64,000 nt of DNA. It comes from Myxacorys californica WJT36-NPBG1 (GTDB lineage: Bacteria > Cyanobacteriota > Cyanobacteriia > Leptolyngbyales > Leptolyngbyaceae). This document shows, piece by piece, positions 27,101 through 36,218 of this stretch. The position numbers were made by a program, and so were the translations under genes. The notes under the pieces were generated by a model. It had not been told where the DNA came from. It did no database searches and saw only the letters and a list, made by a program, of their open reading frames with translations. The stretch lies in assembly GCA_019359315.1 (NCBI GenBank), contig JAHHHO010000015.1:31103-95102 (forward strand). Direction: 5' to 3'. Position 1 is the first letter of the stretch, and each line of letters opens with the position of its first letter.

Positions 27101-28753
27101 GAAGGGTCGTCCCGGCGGGTAGCAAGTTTTATCGGAACCGCGATCGACATCACCCACCATAAACAGACCGAAGAAGCACTGCGGCAACGAGAAGCAGAAC
27201 TCCGTGTGATCACCAACACTTTGCCTGTCTTGATCTCGTTTATAGACTCAGAACAACGCTACCGCTTTAACAACCACACCTACGAAGAGTGGTTTGGTCA
27301 TTCTGCCACCGAAATCTATGGCAAGCATGTACGCGAGGTCTTAGGGGAAGCGGCTTACGAGGTGATTCGTCCATATATTGAACAGGTTTTGTCAGGACAG
27401 CAAGTCAGCTTTGAAGCTCAAGTGCCTTACGCGGTCGTTGGCACTCGTTACGTCCTGGTCACGTATGTTCCTCGCTTTGGTGTTCCTCGCTTTGGCACTC
27501 AAGGAACAGTTGAAGGTTTTGTCGTGCTAGTCAACGACATTACCGAAGCGAAGCGTGCTGAAGCGGAGCGTGAGCAACTGCTTGCCCGTGAACAAGCCGC
27601 ACGAGAGCAAGCCGTTGCTGCCAACCGCATCAAAGATGAATTCCTGGCGGTGCTATCTCACGAACTGCGCACGCCAATGAATCCGATTTTGGGCTGGTCA
27701 AAGCTACTGCGCGCTGGCAAGTTGGATGCGCTGAAAACGGCTCATGCGCTGGAGACGATCGAGCGCAACGCCAAACTGCAAACCCAACTGATTGAGGATC
27801 TGTTGGATGTCTCTCGGATTCTGCAAGGCAAACTCAACCTCAAGATGACTCCGGTCAAGCTTGAGGCGACCCTTGAGGCAGCACTCGAAACCCTGCGACT
27901 AGCAATAGAAGCCAAGTCAATTCAAGTTCATACCCGACTAGAGCCAATCGCCGGGCAGGTGTTAGGAGATTCTGCTCGCCTCCAGCAAGTGATCTGGAAT
28001 CTTCTATCTAATGCTGTCAAGTTTACGCCTGAAGGCGGGCGGGTAGAGATTCGGTTGAATTACACTGCTTCGCACGCTCAACTCCAAGTCAGTGATACGG
28101 GCAGAGGCATTGTCGCATCCTTCTTGCCGCATGTGTTTGAGTACTTCCGTCAGGCAGATGGAACGACGACTCGAACGTTTGGCGGTTTGGGGTTAGGACT
28201 CGCGATCGTGCGGCATCTGGTTGAACTGCACGGCGGCACGGTTGGGGCTGAAAGTGCCGGAGAGGGGCAGGGCGCAACCTTCACGGTTAAACTGCCTCTG
28301 CTCAAACAAGAGGAAACGATGCAAAATGAAGTGCTGTCTTCCTCGACTTCCTCACCCCATCCCCTCAGCCATCTCCGCATCTTGCTAGTCGATGATGACA
28401 CCGACACGCGAGAATTGAGTGCCTTTATTTTGAGGCAGGCGGGGGCGACCGTCACGTCCGTTGGCTCTGCGACCGCTGCTCTAGCCGCGCTGCCTCAAAC
28501 TAAACCCCATGTGCTAGTGAGCGACATTGGTATGCCAGAGATCGATGGTTATGGGTTGATTCGGCAAATTCGAGCCATGCCGCAGGGCGAGCAGATTTTA
28601 GCGATCGCGCTCACCGCCTACGCTGGAGAAATCAATGCTCACCACGCGATCGCGGCAGGGTTTCAACGGCATCTTTCTAAACCTGTAGAGCCGGAGATGT
28701 TGATCGCCGCGATCGCGGCGTTAGCGACACAGCTTAATCGCGAGACAGACTAG
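24119..28753 (+). CDS. Multi-PAS hybrid histidine kinase with C-terminal receiver
   Basis: This 1544-residue sensor starts with GTG and has no transmembrane segment, so it is probably cytoplasmic. Order: an N-terminal PAS-like region (about 45-150), a GAF-like region (about 180-340), then a run of five or six PAS/PAC modules to ~1150, several ending in DISDRKQ or DITERKQ-type tails. HisKA has phospho-acceptor His in VLSHELRTP (about 1181), HATPase_c has NLLSNAVKF, DTGRGI and GLGLGLAIV, and the receiver has phospho-acceptor Asp in VSDIGMP (about 1468). Its catalytic and receiver halves closely resemble the next gene. The output partner is not encoded here. Confidence 0.93.
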   Translation: MIDGGKTAEMDSLFAGEGEIRAMLRARFGGGNADGSQPSIGVVSEWTQSLRTAVSLCLGSPQPIALWWGRDYLWFYNDAYCLLEPSKHPQCLGRPGRECWAEDGNRMASLLDSVRETGASTCLEDVQRIVTRNGYAEETYFTFTYSPIQDESGGIGGVFCTCTETTKRVLSDRRLKTLRELSANTGQAETVKSACTLIVETLAQNSYDLPFALLYVVKAEGSRAYLAGTVGMEPGTIASPQQVDLATATDAWHLAQVKTTGQAHQINGLTAQLAALPGGGSEDAPDAAIVLPLRPSGPRQPVVGLLVLGISPRREFDDDYRGFFDLIASNVATVIANANAYETKITEPKLAEIALQRSEERYRAFIGQSSEAIWCFELEKPVPICCSEDEQIERFYQHGYLSECNQAMAQMYGVSSPQSLVGAKLSAFLVQSDAHNTDYLKAFIESGYRLIDAESYEVDQFGNPKVFLNNLVGVIEDGMLVRAWGTHRDITERKQAEQRLQLYASVVRNVQVGIVVWQLEDLCDCGSFRLLIANPAASAATGVDFESLIGTTMAEHFPALVQSPLVQRYAEVVQTGQAIDLGEVQYGEDGITAGTYSLKAFPLPNQCLGLAFENITLRKAIEAQLQESQRYSQQIAEAMPGILFVHDLIEQRSIYTNRQITDLLGYTSEQVQAMGSDVIPTIIHPNDLERVYAHFENFREAPEGAVLSIEYQAHHADGEWRWLYSQSVVFNRTVDGIPHQILGVSIDVSDRKQADQALRDAHVQMESALVAGEIYTWRFNILENCITVNAAFAHLFAVDPTQAATGLPLEQFINAIHEEDRPRILAAIHRTIETGEEFVSEYRVQTVTGEVRWVAARGRVEYDSQGRPVAFPGALADISDRKQVEESLRQSEARAQLAIGVGRLGTWRYDPSTNLVELDERMREIWGEPPDVVVLPLSVTMERIHPDDQARVAEAIGAALEPGGLGVYDIEYRIVWADHTERWVLANGLAQFEGEGSSRRVASFIGTAIDITHHKQTEEALRQREAELRVITNTLPVLISFIDSEQRYRFNNHTYEEWFGHSATEIYGKHVREVLGEAAYEVIRPYIEQVLSGQQVSFEAQVPYAVVGTRYVLVTYVPRFGVPRFGTQGTVEGFVVLVNDITEAKRAEAEREQLLAREQAAREQAVAANRIKDEFLAVLSHELRTPMNPILGWSKLLRAGKLDALKTAHALETIERNAKLQTQLIEDLLDVSRILQGKLNLKMTPVKLEATLEAALETLRLAIEAKSIQVHTRLEPIAGQVLGDSARLQQVIWNLLSNAVKFTPEGGRVEIRLNYTASHAQLQVSDTGRGIVASFLPHVFEYFRQADGTTTRTFGGLGLGLAIVRHLVELHGGTVGAESAGEGQGATFTVKLPLLKQEETMQNEVLSSSTSSPHPLSHLRILLVDDDTDTRELSAFILRQAGATVTSVGSATAALAALPQTKPHVLVSDIGMPEIDGYGLIRQIRAMPQGEQILAIALTAYAGEINAHHAIAAGFQRHLSKPVEPEMLIAAIAALATQLNRETD

Positions 28754-28826
28754 TTTGATGACTAGTCATCAAAGTGAATCTCGTCCTTGCTGCTCTAGAT
28801 TCTGACTTAACCGTTCCCTTAACGCT

Positions 28827-31800
28827 ATGACTGAAGCCTTGCCAAAGCCAACCTTGACGACCGCTCCGCTACCCATCAACGAGGCGGAACGGTTAAAGGC
28901 ACTGCGACGATATCAAATTCTCGATACTCCGCCTGAAGCTGGCTTCGATCGCATTACGGCCTTGGCAGCACGTCTGTTTGATATGCCGATTGCCTTGGTG
29001 TCTCTGATTGATGAATCGAGGGCCTGGTTCAAGTCGTGCTATGGCTTTGACCTTCGCGAAGTCCAACGGGATGCTACCATTTGCAGCTTTGCTGTGTTGT
29101 CTAACGATGTGTTAGTGATTCCGGACACCCGCCAAGACGATCGTCTCACATGCAATCCATTCGTGCTGAATGAACCGGGACTGCGCTTCTATGCAGGCGC
29201 GCCTTTGCTCACCCAGGATGGCTATACCCTAGGCACGCTCTGTTTGCTTGATACAAAACCGCGCCCTGCCCTCACTACTGATCAACAAGCCACGCTGCTA
29301 GATCTAGCAGCAATGGTGGTCGATGAGCTAGAGCTACGGCTCGCCGCGCGTAAAATAGCCCAAATTGATGCTGCCCTGTTAGAGGTGACTCAGGGAGTCG
29401 CTGCCGTCACAGGCGAGGCGTTTTTCTACGCCCTAGTTCAACATTTCACAAAAGTTTTAGGGGCAGACTACGCCTACATTGGCTTATTAGCTGAAGAAAA
29501 TTTAGACGCGATTCAAACGATCGCTGCTTGCGCCCACGATCAGATCATCGATAACTTTGCCTACTTGTTGAAAGACACTCCCTGTCAAGAGGTGATTCGG
29601 CAGCGAAAAATGTGCTGCTATCCCAAGGGTGTGCAAGCCCGCTTTCCCAATGCTCCCTTATTAAAACCGCTGAACATCGAAAGCTATATCGCCATTCCGT
29701 TTTACGACTCCATTGGCACGCCCCTAGGACTGCTAGGCGTAATGCATAGCCAACCCCTTGAAAACGTCCAGCTTGCCGAGACGTTGCTTCCCATCTTTGC
29801 GCTGCGGATTGCAACTGAGTTAGAGCGCCAGCAAACTGAGTTGGCACGGCAACAGGCGCAAAGACAGTTAGAACATCTAGTTGAGCAACGCACCGCTGAG
29901 GTCTCCAACGCCAACAAATTGCTTCAGTTAGAAATTGTTGAGCGACAGCAAGCCCAAGCCACCCTTCAGCAGGAACAAGAATTACTCCAGGCCCTGTTGG
30001 ATAACGTTCAGGCAGGCATCGTAGCGTGTAATGCTGAGGGAGTTCTGACCCTATTTAACCGGGCCGCCCGAAAATTTCACGGACTGCCAGAGCAACCGCT
30101 GCCGCCAGAGCAATGGGCAGAGTACTATGATCTCTACCTGCCAGATGGCAAGACGCAGATGCCTAAAGCCGAGATTCCGCTGTTTCGCGCATTGCAAGGA
30201 CTGCCGGTTGACAACGTTGAAATGGTGATTGCGCCGAAGCACGGAACCGCTCGGACGCTGCTCGCCAGTGGGCAAGCGATTCGCACAAAGCGCAACTCTG
30301 GAAGCGCAGATGCCCAAGGCGCGGTGGTCGTCATGCACGATATTACAGAGCGCAAACAAGCTGAAGCAGAATTGCTAATTTCAGATGCGGCGTTGCAGCA
30401 GATGCCAGATGCCATTTTGTTAACCGACTTAGAGGGCAAAATTCAACGCTGGCTGGGCAACGCCGAACAGATTTTTGGCTACACGGCAGCAGAAGCGATC
30501 GGCAAACCCGTTCACTTTCTCCATCATCCCGACATCCAACCTACGATGACGGCTGAGATCATTCGGTCGATCAAGGAAACTGGAGCCTTTAGCGGTGAAA
30601 TTTCCTGTCGGCGCAAAGATGGCTCGGCACTACCGATCGAAACGACTGCAAAGACGGTGTACGACGAAGCCGGGAACCCGCTCTTTTTGGTGGGCATCAA
30701 CAAAGACATTACAGAGCGCAAACAAGCCGAAGCCGAACGCGCTCAACTGATTCGAGAGCAAACTGCCCGCCTAGAAGCAGAAGCCGACCAGCGGCGATCG
30801 ACATTTTTAGGGGAAGTCACGATGGCACTGGCATCCTCGCTGGAGTATGAACGCACTCTGGCAAGCGTTGCCGATTTGGTCGTGCCATTCTTTGCCGACT
30901 GGTGCGCGGTGGATCTGTTGCAGGACAATCAATCCATTCATCGGGTAGCTGTGGCTCACTGTGATGCAGAGAAGGTGAATTTAGCCTGGGAACTGCATCG
31001 GCGCTATCCTAGACAGCTTGATGAGGCAGAGGGAGTATCCAAAGTTTTACGAACCGGACAAGCAGAAATCGTGGTTGACATTCCAGATGCAATGTTAGAG
31101 CGGGTGGCTCACGATGCAGAACATTTGAGTCTTCTGCGCGAACTCGGTTTGAAGTCTTGCATTGTCTGCCCGCTAATAGCCCGGGGACAGATTTTAGGAG
31201 CCATTACGTTTGTGACGGCTGAATCCGATCGTCGCTACAGCGGATCAGATTTGACAATGGCAGAAGATATTGCTCACCGAGCCGCGATCGCGATCGACAA
31301 TGCTCGCCTTTTCCAAGACGCTCAGCAGGCCCAACAAGCCGCCGAAGAGTCAGCCGAGCGAGTCAACCGTCTTCAGTCTGTGACCGCTGCCCTGTCTGAG
31401 TCACTCACACCAGCCCAAGTGTCTGAAGTCATTGTGGATCAGGGCATTGCTGCCTTGGGTGCGAACTTTGCGATGATTGCCCTGCTCAACGAAACCGGCA
31501 CTGAATTAGAAGTGGTTCGCGCTGTTGGGGGAACCGCCAACCAGTTTGAGGGATGGGAGCGGTTTTCTCTCAATGCCCCCATTCCCTTAGCCCAAGTCGT
31601 GCGGACTGGGGAACCGATTTGGGCGGAGCCTTCAGCCGCACGCGCAGTCCGCTATCCTCATTTAGCTAAGCACTATGCTCAGCACAATCTTGGGGCGTGG
31701 ATCTCAATGCCCCTGATGGTAGAAGGTCGGGCCGTCGGCGGCATGTCTTTTGGGTTCGGCGAGCCGCAACAGTTGAATGAAGAGGATCAAGCGTTCATTC

Positions 31801-33062
31801 TGTCGCTGGCGCAGCAGTGTGCCCAAGCGATCGCGCGCACCCATCTTTATGAAGCAGAACAAACTGCCCGCAGTCAGGCTGAAGCGGCAAACCGAGTCAA
31901 AGATGAGTTTCTCGCGGTGCTGTCTCACGAACTGCGAACGCCGCTCAACCCGATCTTGGGCTGGTCAAAGCTGCTGCGCGGCGGCAAGCTGGATGCCACG
32001 AAAACGGCTCATGCGCTCGATACGATCGAACGGAATGCCAAAATGCAAGCGCAGCTGATTGAAGATTTGTTAGACATTTCCCGGATTCTACAAGGCAAGC
32101 TGCATCTCACGCCGACTGCCGTTGATCTGGCAGAAACCATTCAAGCGGCGATTGAAACGGTGCGATTGTCTGCGATCGCCAAATCGATTGACCTTCAGTT
32201 TGAAGAAACGGCTGATCAAACGTCTCCCGGCTCCAAGATTCAAGTTTCGGGTGATGCGGGTCGCCTCCAGCAAGTCATTTGGAACCTCCTGACCAACGCG
32301 ATTAAGTTCACCCAACCCGGAGGACGAGTTGAAATCAAGCTGTTCTCAGTAGTGGGAGACCATCTCGGACACGGGACAACGGCCAAATATGCTCAAATCA
32401 CCGTGAGCGATACTGGCAAAGGCATTAACCCTGACTTTTTGCCCCATGTGTTTGATTATTTTCGTCAGGCAGATAGCACGACCACTCGAAAGTTTGGCGG
32501 ATTGGGGTTGGGGCTTGCGATCGTGCGTCATCTGGTCGAACTGCACGGTGGAACAGTTCAAGCAGATAGTCTCGGCGAAGAACTGGGCGCAACCTTGACC
32601 GTCCGGTTACCCCTGATGAAGACAGATGACTCAATCAAAGATGATGTCCCTGTCTCACGCCTCATGACTCCTGCCCCGCTGCTGACCAATCTTCGGACGC
32701 TGGTGGTCGATGACGAGGCAGATTCTCGCGAATTGGTCGTCTTCATTCTGGAGCAGGCAGGGGCAATTGTTACCGCTGTGTCTTCCGCCGCCGAAGCATT
32801 GCTTGTTTTTGGACAAACGAGGTTTGATGTGTTGGTCAGTGATATTGGAATGCCCGATATGAATGGCTATGCGCTGATCCAACAAATCCGCACTATGCCT
32901 CACGGTAAAGACGTTTTGGCGGTCGCCCTGACGGCTTATGCGGGAGACCACGATCGACAGCAAGCGATCGCAGCTGGATTTCAGCATCATGCCCCGAAGC
33001 CTGTAGAGTCAGAGGCATTGATGTGGGCGATCGTGAATCTGGTCAAACAGCACCAACGTTAG
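28827..33062 (+). CDS. GAF/PAS hybrid histidine kinase with C-terminal receiver
   Basis: This 1411-residue soluble sensor has a GAF domain (about 10-170, RLKALRRYQILDTPPE then TLCLLDTKPR), a second GAF-like domain (about 180-335), a coiled coil (about 335-390), two PAS domains (about 390-640), two more GAF-like domains (about 650-1000), HisKA (His in VLSHELRTP, about 1035), HATPase_c (NLLTNAIKF, DTGKGI, GLGLGLAIV) and a receiver (Asp in VSDIGMP, about 1338). From HisKA onward it is a close paralogue of the upstream kinase, 73 bp away, so the pair arose by duplication with exchange of sensory modules. No ligand-binding Cys typical of phytochromes stands out. Confidence 0.93.
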   Translation: MTEALPKPTLTTAPLPINEAERLKALRRYQILDTPPEAGFDRITALAARLFDMPIALVSLIDESRAWFKSCYGFDLREVQRDATICSFAVLSNDVLVIPDTRQDDRLTCNPFVLNEPGLRFYAGAPLLTQDGYTLGTLCLLDTKPRPALTTDQQATLLDLAAMVVDELELRLAARKIAQIDAALLEVTQGVAAVTGEAFFYALVQHFTKVLGADYAYIGLLAEENLDAIQTIAACAHDQIIDNFAYLLKDTPCQEVIRQRKMCCYPKGVQARFPNAPLLKPLNIESYIAIPFYDSIGTPLGLLGVMHSQPLENVQLAETLLPIFALRIATELERQQTELARQQAQRQLEHLVEQRTAEVSNANKLLQLEIVERQQAQATLQQEQELLQALLDNVQAGIVACNAEGVLTLFNRAARKFHGLPEQPLPPEQWAEYYDLYLPDGKTQMPKAEIPLFRALQGLPVDNVEMVIAPKHGTARTLLASGQAIRTKRNSGSADAQGAVVVMHDITERKQAEAELLISDAALQQMPDAILLTDLEGKIQRWLGNAEQIFGYTAAEAIGKPVHFLHHPDIQPTMTAEIIRSIKETGAFSGEISCRRKDGSALPIETTAKTVYDEAGNPLFLVGINKDITERKQAEAERAQLIREQTARLEAEADQRRSTFLGEVTMALASSLEYERTLASVADLVVPFFADWCAVDLLQDNQSIHRVAVAHCDAEKVNLAWELHRRYPRQLDEAEGVSKVLRTGQAEIVVDIPDAMLERVAHDAEHLSLLRELGLKSCIVCPLIARGQILGAITFVTAESDRRYSGSDLTMAEDIAHRAAIAIDNARLFQDAQQAQQAAEESAERVNRLQSVTAALSESLTPAQVSEVIVDQGIAALGANFAMIALLNETGTELEVVRAVGGTANQFEGWERFSLNAPIPLAQVVRTGEPIWAEPSAARAVRYPHLAKHYAQHNLGAWISMPLMVEGRAVGGMSFGFGEPQQLNEEDQAFILSLAQQCAQAIARTHLYEAEQTARSQAEAANRVKDEFLAVLSHELRTPLNPILGWSKLLRGGKLDATKTAHALDTIERNAKMQAQLIEDLLDISRILQGKLHLTPTAVDLAETIQAAIETVRLSAIAKSIDLQFEETADQTSPGSKIQVSGDAGRLQQVIWNLLTNAIKFTQPGGRVEIKLFSVVGDHLGHGTTAKYAQITVSDTGKGINPDFLPHVFDYFRQADSTTTRKFGGLGLGLAIVRHLVELHGGTVQADSLGEELGATLTVRLPLMKTDDSIKDDVPVSRLMTPAPLLTNLRTLVVDDEADSRELVVFILEQAGAIVTAVSSAAEALLVFGQTRFDVLVSDIGMPDMNGYALIQQIRTMPHGKDVLAVALTAYAGDHDRQQAIAAGFQHHAPKPVESEALMWAIVNLVKQHQR

Positions 33063-33149
33063 TCCAACGCCCCTAATTTGCAAATGGCACCACATCCGTT
33101 GCTGATCCACCTATGCTAAAGATAAAGCTGCTCTCAATGAGGAGGTGTT

Positions 33150-33821
33150 ATGCAACTCTTCCAAAGTGCTCAAAACCCGATTTTATTTAGCGATCGCGAC
33201 ACGGCTGGAGTGCAACTGGCTCAAGCCGTTTTACAAGAAATGCAAACCGTGACCGAGCCGCACCGGAGCATTGTCTATGCTTTGCCAAGGGGTGGATTGC
33301 CGGTAGCGTTGCCAGTGGCACGAGCGCTCAGGTGCCCGCTGGATGTGTTGGTAGCGAAAAAGATTACTCGTCCAAGTGACCCGGAATTGGCGATCGGGGC
33401 CGTGACCGCTGATGGGCACATCATCCGAACCCCGACTCGGCTCTCGATTGGTCCAGATGAATGGCAGGAAGTGGTGGAACGGGCACAAGTCAAAGCTCAA
33501 CAGCAGTTAGCGCAATTTGCTCAGCGTCCCGGTTTGAGCGCAGAAGGCGCGATCGCGCTTCTGCTCGATGACGGGATTGCAACGGGAATGACGATCGCAG
33601 TGGCGACGAAAGCGCTGCGAGAGCAAAATCCTCGTGAGATCTGGATTTGCGCTCCGGTGGTGCCTGAGTCGATGATGGATGTGCTAAAGGAGTGGTGCGA
33701 TCGCGTGATCGTGCTGGCAACGCCCGCTCGGTTTCTAAGCGTGAGTCGGTTTTATCAGTCTTTTCCTCAACTTTCGACAGAAGAAGCCCTTGACTACTTG
33801 AACAAGAGTACTCAAGCCTGA
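33150..33821 (+). CDS. Phosphoribosyltransferase-fold protein
   Basis: The protein has 223 residues. The type I PRPP-binding loop is visible as ALLLDDGIATGMTIAVA (about 130-146; hydrophobics, two acids, then G-x-x-T/S-G-x-T). An upstream YALPRGGLPVALPVARAL and VLVAKKITRPSDPELAIGAV match the stand-alone PRTase proteins often annotated as possible orotate- or erythromycin-esterase-associated phosphoribosyltransferases. The substrate is unknown. A Shine-Dalgarno-like GAGGAGG lies just upstream. It follows the two kinases and precedes a small membrane protein. Confidence 0.82.
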   Translation: MQLFQSAQNPILFSDRDTAGVQLAQAVLQEMQTVTEPHRSIVYALPRGGLPVALPVARALRCPLDVLVAKKITRPSDPELAIGAVTADGHIIRTPTRLSIGPDEWQEVVERAQVKAQQQLAQFAQRPGLSAEGAIALLLDDGIATGMTIAVATKALREQNPREIWICAPVVPESMMDVLKEWCDRVIVLATPARFLSVSRFYQSFPQLSTEEALDYLNKSTQA

Positions 33822-33857
33822 TAAACCTTATATAGAGGCAAGTTGACGGAGAGACCG

Positions 33858-34151
33858 ATGAGGCTGTGGCGCAATTTCTGGTTTGGGTTGAGTATGGGGC
33901 AATACAATCCCCCTCAGTTGATTGAGACGATCATGCTGGCGTTGTCGATGGTATTGTTTGCCGTGTGGCTTGTGATTCCAGCATCGCCCTATTTACTGTT
34001 GGGGTTGATTTACACGATCGGCGCTTGTGCCTCGATTTTGGTGAGAGAAGCCCGAGTTTCAGAGCCTCGTCCTCGCCCGACTCAGGTAGCGGCTACGGTT
34101 CTGTTACTGATTAGCTTGTACGGCGTTGCCGATCTGATTCGTAACTCCTGA
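33858..34151 (+). CDS. Small three-helix membrane protein, function unknown
   Basis: The ATG at 33858 (MRLWRNFWFGLSMG), preceded by GGAGAG, gives 97 residues. Hydrophobic helices are ETIMLALSMVLFAVWLVI, YLLLGLIYTIGACASIL and AATVLLLISLYGVADLI. I do not recognise a family. It lies 36 bp after the phosphoribosyltransferase gene and may share its transcript. Confidence 0.55.
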   Translation: MRLWRNFWFGLSMGQYNPPQLIETIMLALSMVLFAVWLVIPASPYLLLGLIYTIGACASILVREARVSEPRPRPTQVAATVLLLISLYGVADLIRNS

Positions 34152-34506
34152 TCTGGCTGTCAGAAGCCGTTCTGCCAAGGGAATGAACTGAGTCGAGATT
34201 GAACTAATTTGGAGGTCATCTGGCATTGATCGAACGCTGCCCGTCCATGCCAGATGTGCGATGCCAGATGTGCGATCGCTGTAGGCTCATTTATTCGTAT
34301 AGACGCAGAGACGGTTATTCAGATGTCCCCAGATGTGCGGATTGCAGAAGGCTCCATGAATGCATGATTATTCTCTATCCTTTATGAAATAGCACTACCC
34401 CAGCTTCTTAGTTTTGTCAGTCAAGCAGCATCTCCACACCTAAATTTGTCCCAAACTGTCCAACTCACCGTAGAATCTTGATGTCTAGCATGGGGACAGG
34501 TTGCCA
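34152..34506. other. Intergenic region with short direct repeats upstream of fraC
   Basis: About 350 bp without a gene. ATGCCAGATGTGCG is repeated exactly in tandem (34247-34260 and 34261-34274), and CCAGATGTGCG recurs at 34330-34340. The stretches after the second and third copies also share AGGCTC. The function is unknown. It presumably also holds the fraCDE promoter. Confidence 0.55.
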
Positions 34507-35040
34507 ATGTTCACGGATGTGTTGCCCTTACGAGCAATTTTGTTTCAGCTACTATTTATTGTGCTAGCGATCGCTATTGAGTCGATCGTTCTCCAAAAAT
34601 ATTTAGGAATTGGTCAAAAAACCAGTATTCAGTATGCCGCCACTGCGAACCTGGCATCACCAGTTGTCGGATGGCTAATCTTCTTTACAGTAGAGTCGTC
34701 GCTGCCACCGAGTTGGCGAGTGCAGTTAATTGGCTACATTTTTTACGATCGCATCAACAGTCCCGCTCTCTTAATTGGACTTGCATTCAGTATCTTCATC
34801 GGCACATTTCTACTCAAGGTTCAGACAATCAACTGGCTAGATCAGATTCTAGGAATTCGGAAACCGTCTACTGTTGAAGTCCAAGACCCGATAAAGTTTA
34901 GAGGACGAACGGCGCATCGCCAGACCTTTTCCGAGCTTCCGAACCGAGCTTTAGCTGTGCTTTTGGCAAATGCAGCCAGCTTTAGTGCAATTACCTTCCT
35001 CATCGCCGTCCGTACCATTCTCCCGCCTACCAATTACTAA
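34507..35040 (+). CDS. fraC: Filament integrity protein FraC
   Basis: From the ATG at 34507 this is a 177-residue membrane protein, close to the ~179 residues of Anabaena FraC. Hydrophobic segments are RAILFQLLFIVLAIAIESIVL, ASPVVGWLIFFTV, ALLIGLAFSIFIGTFLL and LLANAASFSAITFLIAV. The call rests on size, topology and position: FraD and FraE homologues follow in the same order as the Anabaena fraC-fraD-fraE operon. In Anabaena these proteins sit at cell-cell septa and are needed for filament integrity and intercellular molecular exchange. An upstream TTG would add only two residues. Confidence 0.85.
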   Translation: MFTDVLPLRAILFQLLFIVLAIAIESIVLQKYLGIGQKTSIQYAATANLASPVVGWLIFFTVESSLPPSWRVQLIGYIFYDRINSPALLIGLAFSIFIGTFLLKVQTINWLDQILGIRKPSTVEVQDPIKFRGRTAHRQTFSELPNRALAVLLANAASFSAITFLIAVRTILPPTNY

Positions 35041-35066
35041 ATAGCCGCCGAGATTCTCCACGTCCC

Positions 35067-36107
35067 ATGTTCCAATCTATGAGAGATATTTTCGATCAAA
35101 TTCGCAAACGGATGCAGCCTCCCCAATGGGCATCCTGGCAGACTCTCATCTTTTTGAGCATTTTTTCGGCTGTGGTCGCCGCGCTGACCTCCCAAGCACC
35201 ACCGCAAATTGCAGAGAGAATTATTTCGTCCTTGGGCTGGGTCTTTCTGATTTTGGGGACGTGGTGGTTTGTTTACGAACCCGACGTGAAGAAAAAGCTG
35301 AAGCTCTACGAGCTTTTTATCGGGCCTTGGATTGTCGGGGCACTAATTTGTATCTACCTATTTGGAACTTGGGAAGGAAGAGCGATTCCAGCACGCACGG
35401 CTTTTGTGAGCTGGCCTCCGATTTCTGCGATCGTCTGGTCAATTCCTAAGTTTATTCAGTCCGATCCCAAAACCAAAAGCCCCATTTACACCACTCCAAC
35501 TCCCGCTAATCGGCAAAACATCATTCTGGTCTTACTCGCTAACCTGCTCATTAGCTGCTGGTTTCAGTTGTATTTTGAAGTGCAAGATTGGCTGACTGAG
35601 TATCCTAGTTTTCGAGCGCAAGGATTTGAGCAAAGTGCCTTTGTGAGAGAACTGCAACCGCCTGAGAAACGCCTTGAGTTGTCTCGCGGAGTTGACTATT
35701 TGGATGCTGCCGAAAAAGCGCTCAAATCGCAGCTTGAGGGCAAACCCTGGGCAGAGGTCGAGCGGTGGCTGTCGAATTTAGATCAAGAATTCCCGACAAT
35801 ACGAGATGAGGCATTTGCCCAACTGCCACGCATTGCCGAAAATCAGTTATGGAATCTCACTGCCCGCATTACATCCGATGCATATGACCTGAAGATGCAA
35901 GCAATGTGGCAGGGGCCCAGTGCCCGTAACGCAGCGTATTACCTCACGAAGACCTGCCGCATTGCTCAAGCTCGGCAAGTCAGTACGCCTGAGCAGCTTA
36001 AATTCAATTCTCCGGCTCCCCCAGCGATTTCGGCACGGCAAATTCGGTCATTGGGAACGGTGCAATGTGGAGCGGCGAGTTCTCCTGACTCGCTTCCACA
36101 GCCTTAA
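35067..36107 (+). CDS. fraD: Septal protein FraD (DUF5357 family)
   Basis: The 346-residue protein is close to the Anabaena FraD length (~343). Hydrophobic segments fill the first ~180 residues (TLIFLSIFSAVVAALTS, SLGWVFLILGTWWFVY, ELFIGPWIVGALICIYLFG, AFVSWPPISAIVWSIP, NIILVLLANLLISCWFQL). A helical periplasmic domain follows, with conserved-looking ARITSDAYDLKMQAMWQGP and two Cys (KTCRIAQA, VQCGAAS). FraD is a structural component of cyanobacterial septal junctions. It starts 26 bp after fraC. The identification relies on domain layout and gene order. Confidence 0.87.
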   Translation: MFQSMRDIFDQIRKRMQPPQWASWQTLIFLSIFSAVVAALTSQAPPQIAERIISSLGWVFLILGTWWFVYEPDVKKKLKLYELFIGPWIVGALICIYLFGTWEGRAIPARTAFVSWPPISAIVWSIPKFIQSDPKTKSPIYTTPTPANRQNIILVLLANLLISCWFQLYFEVQDWLTEYPSFRAQGFEQSAFVRELQPPEKRLELSRGVDYLDAAEKALKSQLEGKPWAEVERWLSNLDQEFPTIRDEAFAQLPRIAENQLWNLTARITSDAYDLKMQAMWQGPSARNAAYYLTKTCRIAQARQVSTPEQLKFNSPAPPAISARQIRSLGTVQCGAASSPDSLPQP

Positions 36108-36218
36108 GCTGAAACACAGAAAAAACTGAAGCGATTTTAGAAAATCCCAGTATCGTGTTGGAGAGATGTGCGCCGTTGCGTCTCTTCCTATATAGAACTG
36201 GATAGAACTGAAACCGCG

